From positions 1 through 42,645 of the forward strand of contig JBKQWE010000061.1 of NCBI GenBank assembly GCA_052139675.1: DNA of 42,645 bases. The letters are read 5' to 3'. Both the position numbers and the translations under genes were made by a program. The notes beneath the pieces were generated by a model. That model searched no databases. It was given only the letters and a program-made list of their open reading frames with translations, and was not told the DNA's origin. This document shows, piece by piece, positions 22,806 through 30,362 of this stretch (position 1 is the stretch's first letter; every line of letters starts with the position of its first letter). The DNA is from JBEKCB01 sp052139675 (lineage in GTDB: Bacteria > Planctomycetota > Brocadiia > CAIUPP01).

Positions 22806-22855
22806 ATTTTCCGGCCCACGACTTTCGCGGCAGCGTGCATGGCGATTTTCCGGCC
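22806..22855 (+). repeat. Direct repeat ATTTTCCGGCC upstream of eno
   Basis: Two perfect 11-bp copies (22806-22816 and 22845-22855), 39 bp apart start to start, lie between the dnaA -35 and the eno -10. The second covers the eno -35 region, a position expected for a regulator site. Confidence 0.5.
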
Positions 22856-22860
22856 ACATC

Positions 22861-22869
22861 TGGTATAAT
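22861..22869 (+). promoter_or_regulatory. Extended -10 promoter of eno
   Basis: TGG followed directly by TATAAT (22864-22869) is a perfect extended -10. No recognisable -35 lies 17 bp upstream (GGCGAT). Predicted start near 22876, about 50 nt before eno. Confidence 0.6.
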
Positions 22870-22928
22870 GCCCGCCGCGAACGGACAAGCCTCGCTTCGA
22901 CGGACACCACTGGAAGGAGAACGGAAGC

Positions 22929-24254
22929 ATGCGTCACGCGAGCGAACCGGCGATCATTGATGCGATCCACGCGCGGGAGATTCTCGATTCCCGCGGCAAC
23001 CCGACCGTGGAGGTCGAAGTGGAGCTGGAGAGCGGCGAGGTCGGCCGCGCCGCGGTGCCCTCCGGCGCCTCGACCGGCGAGGGCGAGGCCGTCGAGCTGC
23101 GCGACGGCGACAAGGCGCGCTACAACGGCGCCGGCGTCACGAAGGCCGTTCAAAACGTGAACGAAGTGATCGCGCCGGAGATCGAGGGATTCGACGCGCG
23201 CGACCAGCGCCAGATCGACGCCGAGATGAGGGAACTCGACGGCACGGAGAACAAGGGCAAGCTCGGCGCGAACGCGATCCTCGGCGTGAGCCTGGCCGCG
23301 GCGCAGGCGGCGGCGACGGCCTCGAACCTGCCGCTCTACCGCTACATCGGCGGCGCCAACGCCTGCGTGCTGCCGGTGCCGATGATGAACATCCTCAACG
23401 GCGGCAAGCACGCCGACAACAACGTGGACCTGCAGGAGTTCATGATCATGCCGTTCGGCGCCGCGAATTTCGCCGAGGCGCTGCGCATGGGCGCCGAGGT
23501 CTTCCACGCGCTCAAGTCCGTCCTCAAGAAGCGCGGCCTCAACACCAGCGTCGGCGACGAGGGCGGCTTCGCGCCGAACCTCAAGTCCAACGAGGAGGCG
23601 ATCGAGGTGATCATCGAGGCGATCTCCAGGGCGCGCTACGCCCCGGGCAAGGACGTGTTCCTCGCGCTCGACCCCGCCTCGTCCTCCTTCTACGGGCAGG
23701 ACGCCAAGGGCCGCGGCATCAAGGCGCCGGGCCAATACGTCCTGGCCTCCGAGGACCGCCAACTCAGCGCGGAGGAGATGGTCGAGTACTATGCCGGGCT
23801 CTGCGCCAAGTACCCGATCCGCTCGATCGAGGACGGCCTGGCCGAGGACGACTGGGCCGGCTGGGCGCTGCTGACGAAGCGCCTCGGCGGCAAGATCCAG
23901 CTCGTCGGCGACGACCTCTTCGTGACGAACACCGACCGGCTCGAGCGCGGCCTCCGCGAGAACTCCGCCAACTCGATCCTCATCAAGGTCAACCAGATCG
24001 GCACGCTCACCGAGACGCTCGACGCCATCGAGATGGCCAACCGCAACGGCTGGACCGCCGTCGTCAGCCATCGCTCCGGCGAGACCGAGGACACGACCAT
24101 CGCCGACCTCTGCGTGGCGATGAACACCGGACAGATCAAGACCGGCTCCGCCTGCCGGTCCGAGCGGGTGTGCAAGTACAACCAACTCCTGCGCATCGAG
24201 GAAGCTCTCGGCGACGCCGCCCGCTTCGGCGCGGAACTCTGGACGAAGGCGTAG
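22929..24254 (+). CDS. eno: Enolase
   Basis: A 441-residue glycolytic enzyme converting 2-phosphoglycerate to phosphoenolpyruvate. It opens 'IIDAIHAREILDSRGNPTVE', has the Mg-binding and catalytic segments 'GDEGGFAPNLKSNEEA', 'SIEDGLAEDDWAGW' and 'QLVGDDLFVTN', the catalytic lysine in 'SILIKVNQIGTLTET', and the signature 'SHRSGETEDTTIADL'. Length is typical. The ATG at 22929 follows GGAAGGAG. It is divergent from dnaA and followed by an FtsB-like gene, an association also known in gammaproteobacteria. A long inverted repeat lies 35 bp after the stop. Confidence 0.98.
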   Translation: MRHASEPAIIDAIHAREILDSRGNPTVEVEVELESGEVGRAAVPSGASTGEGEAVELRDGDKARYNGAGVTKAVQNVNEVIAPEIEGFDARDQRQIDAEMRELDGTENKGKLGANAILGVSLAAAQAAATASNLPLYRYIGGANACVLPVPMMNILNGGKHADNNVDLQEFMIMPFGAANFAEALRMGAEVFHALKSVLKKRGLNTSVGDEGGFAPNLKSNEEAIEVIIEAISRARYAPGKDVFLALDPASSSFYGQDAKGRGIKAPGQYVLASEDRQLSAEEMVEYYAGLCAKYPIRSIEDGLAEDDWAGWALLTKRLGGKIQLVGDDLFVTNTDRLERGLRENSANSILIKVNQIGTLTETLDAIEMANRNGWTAVVSHRSGETEDTTIADLCVAMNTGQIKTGSACRSERVCKYNQLLRIEEALGDAARFGAELWTKA

Positions 24255-24289
24255 TGCGGCGTTTCAGAAATAGGTTCCGTCATACGCAG

Positions 24290-24373
24290 TCATTCCGAGC
24301 GAAGCGAGGAATCTCATACGCAGCGTGCAGGCGGCGGTCCGTGGTATGAGACCCTTCGCGGCGCTCAGGGTGA
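24290..24373. repeat. Long inverted repeat (TCATTCCGAGCG family), copy 2
   Basis: Arms 24290-24317 and 24346-24373 (28 nt each) pair at about 20 of 28 positions. The left arm differs from copy 1 (16842-16868) at one base in 27, whereas the loops are unrelated. It lies between eno and the ftsB-like gene and would fold in their joint transcript. Confidence 0.7.
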
Positions 24374-24418
24374 CGCGGTTCGGACGCATGCGTGTTTTTG
24401 AAATCTGGACTTACGGAC

Positions 24419-24919
24419 ATGCCCAACGCTGAGGACGCGAGCCCGCGCGATGACGCACCCGCCGCAGGGCGCTCGGACCGGCGCTTCTTCGCGGTCGCGC
24501 TCTGGCTCTGCGCGGCGGGCGCGGCCATTCTGCTCCTGTGCCCGGCGGCGTTCAACCGGCGGGTGCTGACGTTGCAGGCCGAGCGCGCCGAGACGGAATC
24601 GCGGCGGGAGTTCACGCGAAACGCCGCCCTCGAACGCTGGCGGGCCGCGCTCGAATCCGATCCCTCCGTCGTCGAGAGCGCGGCGCGCAACAACGGCTAC
24701 GGCCGCGCCGACGAGAAGCCTTACCCGATCACCGCCGCCGAGTGGAAAGCCGCGCGCGCCCGCCTCGTCGGGGCGGCGCCGGCCGGCCGCGAGGCGGTCT
24801 CAGAGCCTTCGGCCGTCCGCCAGGCGATCCTGCCGACGCTGATGCTCATCATCCTCGGCGCGGTCGCCGTCCTCTTTTTCTGCGACCTCAAAGTGCCCGA
24901 GCCGGGAGTCCGACGATGA
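24419..24919 (+). CDS. FtsB/DivIC-like septum formation protein with a second membrane helix
   Basis: A 166-residue protein. TM1 (about 22-42) is followed by a coiled-coil-like stretch ('LTLQAERAETESRREFTRNA') and then 'ALESDPSVVESAARNNGYGR', which matches the end of the FtsB/DivIC domain (a short stretch, the 'dp.yiE..AR...G' pattern, then a pro-rich end). FtsB and DivIC bridge FtsL and FtsQ at the division site. Unlike the family, a C-terminal hydrophobic helix (about 136-156) follows, placing both ends in the cytoplasm if TM1 is N-in. The location after eno supports the assignment. The ATG at 24419 is used since the conserved part begins soon after; no strong Shine-Dalgarno is seen. Its stop overlaps the next gene by ATGA. 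Confidence 0.65.
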   Translation: MPNAEDASPRDDAPAAGRSDRRFFAVALWLCAAGAAILLLCPAAFNRRVLTLQAERAETESRREFTRNAALERWRAALESDPSVVESAARNNGYGRADEKPYPITAAEWKAARARLVGAAPAGREAVSEPSAVRQAILPTLMLIILGAVAVLFFCDLKVPEPGVRR

Positions 24920-25170
24920 AGCGCCGCAGCACCTATCGCGAGAAAATGATCCGCAATTATTACGAGAACCGCGACGACCTCATGATCCAGTCGCTCAGCG
25001 AGGTCGTCTCGGAGCTGTACCTCGCCTCGAACGACCGCGCCCGCGCCGCGCTCTGGCGGCGGGCCGAGACGGCGATGCGGAACCTGAAGGTCGCCGAGGC
25101 CGAGGTCGCGCGCATCCTCCAGAACCACGACCTCGGCGCGCTGGCCAAGCTCGTCAGCCGGGAATTCTGA
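24916..25170 (+). CDS. Small conserved-looking protein of unknown function
   Basis: An 84-residue, highly charged, probably all-helical cytoplasmic protein containing 'KMIRNYYENRDDLMIQSLSE', 'SELYLASNDRARAALWRRAE' and 'AMRNLKVAEAEVARILQNHD'. I know no function for it. The helical pattern and basic/acidic alternation suggest a protein-binding module. The ATG at 24916 is part of the ATGA overlap with the FtsB-like gene, so the two are translationally coupled, and the radical SAM gene follows 4 bp after its stop. It contains no cysteines or obvious catalytic residues. Confidence 0.7.
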   Translation: MKRRSTYREKMIRNYYENRDDLMIQSLSEVVSELYLASNDRARAALWRRAETAMRNLKVAEAEVARILQNHDLGALAKLVSREF

Positions 25171-25174
25171 ACGG

Positions 25175-26215
25175 ATGGGCGCCATGAGCTCGTCTCGCAA
25201 CGCGCTCCGACGGACCTGGCAGAAGGGGCTTTGGAAACTCGGCTTCCATCGCGTGCTGCCGAACCGGCCCTCGACGCTGATGGTCGAGCCGACTAACGTC
25301 TGCAACCTGCACTGCCCCGCCTGCCCGACCGGCGCCGGGATCCTCAACCGTCCGCCGCGCGCGATGAGCTGCGACGAGTTCAGGAACATCCTCGACCAGG
25401 CGCTCGATCCGGCCGGCTATCTGCGCCGCGTCACCCTCTTCAACTACGGCGAACCGTTCCTCTGCAAGGACCTGCTGCGCATGGTCCGCTGCGCGGCCGA
25501 CCGCGGGCTGGAGACCTTCACGAGCACCAACGGCCAGTTCTTCGGCGACGAGAGGATCGCCGGCGAGGTCGTCGCGAGCGGCCTGACCGAGCTGCTGGTC
25601 TGCCTCGACGGCGCCGACCAGGAGACCATCAGCCGCTACCGCAAGGACGCCAACTTCGACGAGATCCTCTCCGGCATCCGCCGCATCCTGGCCGCGCGCG
25701 CCCTTCGGCGGAGCTCGGGGCAAGCCGCGCCGATCGTCGAGTTGCAGTTCATCGTCATGAAGCACAATGAAGGCCAGGTCGAGCGCATGCGGCGCATTGC
25801 GGCGGACCTCGGCGTGGACCGGTTCATCGTCAAGACCGTCGGCATCAGCCCCGGGATGCCCGGCTTCGAGCGCCTGGCCGAGGAGCTGCTTCCGGCCGAC
25901 CTCGCCGGCAGCCGGTACGAGCGTCGCGCCGACGGCTCCTTTGCGCTCAAGGGCCAGCCGGGCTGCGGCTGCGAGTACGTCTACAGCACGCTCGTCGTCA
26001 ACTCGAACGGCGACGTCGTGCCCTGCTGCTACGACATCCACTCCGAGCACGTCATGGGCAACCTCTTCCGGCAATCGCTGGACGAAATCTGGCTGGGAGA
26101 GAAGTTCCGCGACTTCCGCCGCCGAGTCAGCGAGCGCCGGGACAACGTGCCGATCTGCCGGCATTGTCCCGAGGGGCGCGTGGCCATCCGGAAAGAGGAG
26201 AAGGTATCCCGATAG
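25175..26215 (+). CDS. Radical SAM protein with SPASM-type C-terminus
   Basis: A 346-residue iron-sulfur enzyme. The radical SAM cluster is C43-x3-C47-x2-C50 in 'NVCNLHCPACPTG', followed by 'TLFNYGEPFL' (the GGE-like SAM motif) and 'FTSTNGQFF'. The C-terminal Cys-rich part 'GCGCEYVYSTLVVNSNGDVV', then 'PCCYDIHSEHVMGNL' and 'ICRHCPEG', is typical of SPASM domains that bind extra clusters in peptide- or lipid-modifying enzymes. The target is unknown. ATG 25175 is used; a second ATG lies three codons later. About eight residues near 176-183 ('ALRRSSGQ') are encoded by a repeat fragment (25697-25721). It sits in a run of genes ending with a membrane glycosyltransferase. Confidence 0.85.
   Translation: MGAMSSSRNALRRTWQKGLWKLGFHRVLPNRPSTLMVEPTNVCNLHCPACPTGAGILNRPPRAMSCDEFRNILDQALDPAGYLRRVTLFNYGEPFLCKDLLRMVRCAADRGLETFTSTNGQFFGDERIAGEVVASGLTELLVCLDGADQETISRYRKDANFDEILSGIRRILAARALRRSSGQAAPIVELQFIVMKHNEGQVERMRRIAADLGVDRFIVKTVGISPGMPGFERLAEELLPADLAGSRYERRADGSFALKGQPGCGCEYVYSTLVVNSNGDVVPCCYDIHSEHVMGNLFRQSLDEIWLGEKFRDFRRRVSERRDNVPICRHCPEGRVAIRKEEKVSR
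25697..25721 (-). repeat. Partial copy of the murD-type repeat inside the radical SAM gene
   Basis: On the minus strand this 25-bp segment matches the second half of the 50-bp murD repeat (GCCCCGAGC then a GAAGGGCGCG end) at all but about four positions. It is read in frame and codes for a charged loop. Confidence 0.4.
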
Positions 26216-26233
26216 AATCGAAAGGGTGGAACC

Positions 26234-26491
26234 ATGTGGCGAGGCGTTTTGGCGGCCTTGATTTGCATAATGCTGATCGCTCTTGCCGTAGGCATTTTCG
26301 GCTGGCTTTGGGGCACCATCTGCGCGGTTTTTCTGGGCCTTCTTGGTCTTTGGTGGCTCGCGATGGTGCTGGAGGAGAAGATCGGGTTCCTGGATTTGCA
26401 TAAGAGCACGGTCGGGGAAAGGCTCACCGCGATCGAGGATCGTCTGAGCGCGATCGAGGCGCGGATGAAGCCGTCGGAATCGGAAAAGTAA
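26234..26491 (+). CDS. Small membrane protein with C-terminal coiled coil
   Basis: An 85-residue protein with two adjacent hydrophobic helices (about 5-24 and 27-46, 'GVLAALICIMLIALAVGIF' and following) and then 'ERLTAIEDRLSAIEARM', a regular heptad pattern of Leu/Ile every seven residues typical of a short coiled coil. It is likely a small oligomeric inner-membrane protein. No family recognised. The ATG follows GGGTGGAACC. It lies between the radical SAM and glycosyltransferase genes with gaps of about 20 bp, consistent with one transcript. Confidence 0.7.
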   Translation: MWRGVLAALICIMLIALAVGIFGWLWGTICAVFLGLLGLWWLAMVLEEKIGFLDLHKSTVGERLTAIEDRLSAIEARMKPSESEK

Positions 26492-26511
26492 ACCGCAAGG
26501 AGAGGTCAACC

Positions 26512-28020
26512 TTGCAGCGTGCGTGGCCGTTCATCCTGATCATCGCCATCGCGCTCATCACGCGGGTGGCGGTGTTCCGCGGGTTCGCCGCGAGCGACGA
26601 CGCGGACTACGCGCGCGTCGCGTGGGATATTGCGCAGGGACATTCCCCCTTAGGCGACACGAGCGTGCCGCCGCAGTACTCCGGCCGGCTCGGGGTCGCC
26701 GTCCCGGTCGGGCTGCTCTTCCGCGCGTTCGGCGTCCACGAATGGACGCTCCTGATTTTTCCCGCCGCCATGTCCGCCGCGATGCTGGCGCTGGCGTACG
26801 CGCTCGGGCGCGTATTCTTCTCGCACGAGGCCGGGCTCATCGCCCTGGCGATCTTCGCGGTGATGCCCATAGATTGCCGGTTCGCCACGTGGCTGCTGAG
26901 CGACATCCCGTCGGCGGCCTGGGCGGGCGCCGGAATCCTGGCGCTGGTCGCGGGCAGGCGGGCGGCGGGGAATGGCGGGAAAGCGTTCGCCGGACTGCTG
27001 GCGGCGCTCTGCTTCGGGCTCTCGTGGCTGACGCGCACGCAGGTGGCGCAGCTTGCGCCATTCGTCCTCGGCGCGCTGGTCATCTGGTCGTGGCGCGACC
27101 GGAAAAACCTCTGGCTCGCCGTGCCCGCCGCGGCCGGCGTCCTGGCGATCTTCCTCATCGAAGGGTTCTGCTATCTCTCGGCGACGGGCGATTTTCTCTA
27201 TCCGCTCCACTCGGCCGAGAGAGTCTACGTGATGCACAGCCAATGGTATTATTTCACCGAGGGCGGCGTTTACGGCTGGGCGCCGGGCCATTATGCGCTT
27301 GGGTTGGCGCGGCGGCTGCTGTGGAAAGGTCCGGCGGGGTTGTTGCTGAACGCCGACTTCGCGCTGGTCCCGCTGGCGGCGCTGGCGGCGGCCGCGCACG
27401 CGCTGTATTGGCGGCGGCGCGAGTTCCTCTTCCCGGCGGCGCTGTTCCTCTGGTCGGCGCTGGTGTTCAACTTCGGCTCGGCCAGCCTGAAGCATTACGA
27501 GCCGCTGCCGTGGGTGAGCTCGTACATGGTTCCCTGCCTGCTGCCGGCGGCGGCGGTGACGGGCGGCTGGCTGGCGTGGCTGATCTCGTCGCGCGAGGAG
27601 AACGCGCGCGTGCGGCGCGAGCGGCGGTTCTGGGCGGCGCTGATCTGCGCGGGGATTGCGCTGGCGGCCGCTTTCGGGCTGTATCAGGATGCACGGCAGG
27701 GAGTCGGCTGCCCGGTCACGCGACAGGCGGCGAAATCCGTCCCGCCGGATTCGGACCGCCCGCTGTATTCGGACGCGATGACGCTGCGCGGCCTGGAATT
27801 CTTCTGGGGCTACCGCGCGACACGGCCGATGCGGGACTTCGGCCGGATGAGCGCTCAGGAGATTCCCGCCGGCGCCGAAGTGCTGATCAACCCGCCCGAG
27901 ATCCAGCGCATGCGCGACCAGGTCGGCTACGTACCGCCGCCATGGGTCGCAGGCCCGCCGCTGCGGTGGACCGTGGAGCAGCAGTGGGATGGCGCGGGAC
28001 TCTATACCGTGCGGCGGTGA
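26512..28020 (+). CDS. GT-C membrane glycosyltransferase (GT39/ArnT/PMT-like)
   Basis: A 502-residue polytopic protein with about ten to twelve helices. The first periplasmic loop carries 'ASDDADYARVAWDIAQGH', the double Asp (29-30) expected for GT-C enzymes that take sugars from polyprenyl-phosphate donors. 'FDRLATWLLSDIPSAAWAG'-like text appears as 'DCRFATWLLSDIPSA'. Such enzymes glycosylate lipids or proteins in the periplasm; the acceptor is unknown. The start is the TTG at 26512, because AAGGAGAGG lies at ideal distance and no ATG is available before TM1. A soluble C-terminal part (about 400-502) follows the membrane region. The gene ends before a long hairpin repeat. Confidence 0.8.
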   Translation: MQRAWPFILIIAIALITRVAVFRGFAASDDADYARVAWDIAQGHSPLGDTSVPPQYSGRLGVAVPVGLLFRAFGVHEWTLLIFPAAMSAAMLALAYALGRVFFSHEAGLIALAIFAVMPIDCRFATWLLSDIPSAAWAGAGILALVAGRRAAGNGGKAFAGLLAALCFGLSWLTRTQVAQLAPFVLGALVIWSWRDRKNLWLAVPAAAGVLAIFLIEGFCYLSATGDFLYPLHSAERVYVMHSQWYYFTEGGVYGWAPGHYALGLARRLLWKGPAGLLLNADFALVPLAALAAAAHALYWRRREFLFPAALFLWSALVFNFGSASLKHYEPLPWVSSYMVPCLLPAAAVTGGWLAWLISSREENARVRRERRFWAALICAGIALAAAFGLYQDARQGVGCPVTRQAAKSVPPDSDRPLYSDAMTLRGLEFFWGYRATRPMRDFGRMSAQEIPAGAEVLINPPEIQRMRDQVGYVPPPWVAGPPLRWTVEQQWDGAGLYTVRR

Positions 28021-28050
28021 ACCGCAAGCTGGAGGGAGACCTCGCGCCGT

Positions 28051-28136
28051 CATAATCGTAATCTTGCTCGTAATCGTAATCGTCGTTTTCCGTTTCGGCC
28101 AGAGGACCGGCGATTACGAGCAAGATTACGATTACG
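28051..28136. repeat. Large inverted repeat between convergent genes
   Basis: Arms 28051-28076 and 28111-28136 are complementary at 25 of 26 positions, with a 34-nt loop. The arms are AT-rich and built of a short motif (AATCGT) repeated around TTGCTCG. It lies between the glycosyltransferase and the PEBP gene, which converge, and could act as a two-way barrier to transcription, though no poly-T run follows. Confidence 0.75.
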
Positions 28137-28154
28137 AGTACGAGCAAAAGGCCC

Positions 28155-28730
28155 TCATCGCCGCTGGTACGTCCCCATCAACTGGCCCTCGGCGAGGATG
28201 TGGCCCTTCATGGCGTCGAGGAGTTTGCTCTTCGTCGCGCCGGGCTTCAGGTCCGGCTGGGTGTCGAGCGCGTACACCTTGAAGAAGTAGCGATGGGCTT
28301 TGCCCGGCGGCGGCATCGGCCCGCCGTAGCCGGTCTGCCGGAAATCGTTCATGCCCTGTTTCGAGCCATCCTTGAGTTCCGCCTTCTGCGGCACCGCTTC
28401 GGGCAGGCCGGCCGCCTCCGGCGGGATGTTCCAGATCACCCAGTGGACCCAGGTTCCCATCGGCGCGTCCGGGTCGTCGCAGATCAGCGCCAGGCTTTTC
28501 GCGCCGGCCGGGATACCGGTCCACTGGAGCGCCGGCGACACGTCGTCGCCCTGGCCGGTATGTTTCACCGGGATCGGGTTTCCTTCGTCGAACGCCGCGC
28601 TCGCCAGCTTGATCGCCATGGTCTCCCCTTTTGGTCCAGACGCATTGCCTGAATCGGCCGCGCGAGAACATGCGGTCGTCGCCAGCGCAACGACAACGAT
28701 TCCGCCCAGCATCGCGCGCAGACTTCTCAC
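28155..28730 (-). CDS. YbhB/YbcL family PEBP-like lipoprotein
   Basis: A 191-residue phosphatidylethanolamine-binding-like protein. Conserved segments include 'HTGQGDDVSPALQWTGIPAG', 'LICDDPDAPMGTWVHWVIW' (the DPDAP ligand-pocket motif), 'GMNDFRQTGYGGPMPPPGKA' and 'HRYFFKVYALD'. The N-terminus is a basic region plus 'MLGGIVVVALATTAC', a probable lipoprotein signal with a slightly atypical lipobox. The GTG at 28730 is chosen as start because GGAGAAGG lies nine bases upstream and it supplies the positive n-region; an ATG six codons later is the alternative. Bacterial members have unclear function, some being linked to kinase or esterase inhibition by analogy only. A TTGACA promoter lies at 28805-28810. 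Confidence 0.88.
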   Translation of the reverse strand: MRSLRAMLGGIVVVALATTACSRAADSGNASGPKGETMAIKLASAAFDEGNPIPVKHTGQGDDVSPALQWTGIPAGAKSLALICDDPDAPMGTWVHWVIWNIPPEAAGLPEAVPQKAELKDGSKQGMNDFRQTGYGGPMPPPGKAHRYFFKVYALDTQPDLKPGATKSKLLDAMKGHILAEGQLMGTYQRR

Positions 28731-28780
28731 GCTCTTCGGCCTTCTCCGAGATCCCAGGCCCGCTCCCCGCTCCCGCGACA

Positions 28781-28810
28781 AGCCTACCGCCCGGGAACGG
28801 GCCTTGTCAA
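28781..28810 (-). promoter_or_regulatory. Promoter for the PEBP lipoprotein gene
   Basis: On the minus strand a perfect -35 TTGACA (28805-28810) and a weak -10 TAGGCT (28781-28786) are 18 bp apart. A CCCGTTCCCGGG palindrome fills the spacer. Confidence 0.35.
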
Positions 28811-28933
28811 CCGGCGCGAGGGGTGAAATGCGGATTCTTTCGTGTTAGACTAAGCGCATCGGCGGCCCCGGCCGCGGCTCGGGGGCGAGGACCGGGACGA
28901 GGACGAAACAGGACCTGTTGGAGGCGGTTGCGC

Positions 28934-30262
28934 ATGAATCCACTTGCCGGGGAACTGAACGATACGATCAAGAAAGAGAACCGGTACGTCTTCGAGATGC
29001 TCTCCACGCTCGGGAAGGAGATGTACTTCCCGAAAGGCATCCTGACGCAGAGCGCCGAGGCCAAAACCAAGGCGAAGAAGTTCAACGCCACGCTCGGCGT
29101 CGCCACCGAGGGCGGACACATGATGTTCCTGCCCTCGCTGATGAAGCAGCTCGGCCCGCTCTCGCCGGACGAGACGCTCAACTACGCGCCGGTCGCCGGC
29201 CTTCCCGAACTGCGCGCGGCCTGGAAGGCGAAGGACCTGCGCGACAATCCCTCGCTCGCCGACCCGGCGCGGCCGATGAGCCTGCCGATCGTCACCAACG
29301 GCCTCACGCACGGGCTGAGCATCATGGCCGACCTCTTCTGCGAGCCGGGCGACACGCTCCTGCTGCCGGACCAGCTCTGGGGGAATTACCGGCTCACCTT
29401 CGCCCTCCGCCGCGGCGCCCGGGTCGCCACCTACGCCTTCTACAACGAGAGCGGCCGCTTCAACGTCGAGGGCTTCCACACGGCGCTGATCGAGGCGCAC
29501 AAGACGCGGCGCAAGGCGATCGTGATCCTCAACTTCCCGAATAACCCGACCGGCTACACCGTGACGAAGGAGGAGGCGCAGGCCATCGCCCGGTCGCTGC
29601 GCGGAGCGGCCGACGCCGGGCTGAACCTCGTCGTGATCGTGGACGACGCGTACTTCGGCCTCTTTTACGAGCCGGAGACCATACGCGAATCGCTCTTCGC
29701 GCTGCTCGCCGGCGGGCCAGAACGGCTGCTAGCGGTCAAGTGCGACGCGGCGACGAAGGAGGTGTTCGTCTGGGGACTGCGCGTCGGATTCCTCTCGTTC
29801 AACGCCGGGCGGGCCGCGGCGGACGGCGCGCTCTACGCCGCGCTCGAGAAGAAAGTCTGCGGCGAGATCCGCGGCGTCCTGAGCAACTGCTCGATGCTCT
29901 CGCAGCGGGCCACGCTCAACGCGCTGCTCTCGCCGACGTTCTACGAAGAGCGCCAGGCGCGGCAGGAGACCCTGCGCGCGCGCGCCGAGGAAGTCCACCG
30001 CGTGCTCGCCGACAAACGCTTCGACGCCGCCTGGGAGCCGCACCGCTTCAACAGCGGTTATTTCATGTGCCTGAAACTCGCCCGCGTCACGGCCGAGGCG
30101 CTGCGGCGGCACCTGCTCGACCGCTACGGAGTCGGCACGATCGCCACGGCCGAGCGCGACCTGCGCATCGCGTTCAGTTGCGTCGAGAAAGAGCAGATCG
30201 CGGAGCTGTTTGATACAATATACCGCGCGGCGGAAGAAGTGCGAACGATGAACGAAGCATGA
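28934..30262 (+). CDS. Class I/II aminotransferase (PLP-dependent)
   Basis: A 442-residue fold-type I aminotransferase. Visible motifs are 'NYAPVAGLPELRAAW', 'TNGLTHGLSIMADLF', 'LLPDQLWGNYRLTF', 'ILNFPNNPTGYTV' (the NPTG cofactor motif), 'VIVDDAYFGLFYE' (Asp pairing with the PLP ring nitrogen) and 'DAATKEVFVWGLRVGF', where Lys275 is the likely PLP Schiff-base lysine. It is close to COG0436-type enzymes; the amino acid is unknown. ATG 28934 is preceded by GGAGGCGG. The last eight or so codons ('EVRTMNEA') fall in a duplicated sequence that recurs just after the stop, suggesting the C-terminus was remodelled by a repeat. Confidence 0.88.
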   Translation: MNPLAGELNDTIKKENRYVFEMLSTLGKEMYFPKGILTQSAEAKTKAKKFNATLGVATEGGHMMFLPSLMKQLGPLSPDETLNYAPVAGLPELRAAWKAKDLRDNPSLADPARPMSLPIVTNGLTHGLSIMADLFCEPGDTLLLPDQLWGNYRLTFALRRGARVATYAFYNESGRFNVEGFHTALIEAHKTRRKAIVILNFPNNPTGYTVTKEEAQAIARSLRGAADAGLNLVVIVDDAYFGLFYEPETIRESLFALLAGGPERLLAVKCDAATKEVFVWGLRVGFLSFNAGRAAADGALYAALEKKVCGEIRGVLSNCSMLSQRATLNALLSPTFYEERQARQETLRARAEEVHRVLADKRFDAAWEPHRFNSGYFMCLKLARVTAEALRRHLLDRYGVGTIATAERDLRIAFSCVEKEQIAELFDTIYRAAEEVRTMNEA

Positions 30263-30329
30263 CGGAGGAAGTGCGAACGATGAGTGATGAACGATGAGGG
30301 ACGGGTTGATCGTTCGTCCTTCATCACTC
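30236..30329 (+). repeat. Direct and inverted repeat after the aminotransferase gene
   Basis: GAAGTGCGAACGATGA occurs at 30236-30251, within the aminotransferase end, and again at 30268-30283. GAGTGATGAA (30282-30291) is the perfect inverse of TTCATCACTC (30320-30329), so a 10-bp hairpin with a 28-nt loop can form. These lie just before the flavodoxin gene. Confidence 0.6.
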
Positions 30330-30362
30330 GTACTTCACACCTCAAAAAAGGGGGTTTGAGTC

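Larger units (their letters stand above)
22570..22928. other. Divergent dnaA-eno regulatory region
   Basis: No gene is seen in these 359 bp. The dnaA side carries a long leader with a small perfect hairpin (CTCCCG and CGGGAG near 22650-22665) and a GTCCACAG motif near 22599 that partly resembles a DnaA box. Promoters for dnaA (22763-22791) and eno (22861-22869) face away from each other and enclose two copies of ATTTTCCGGCC. Confidence 0.6.
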
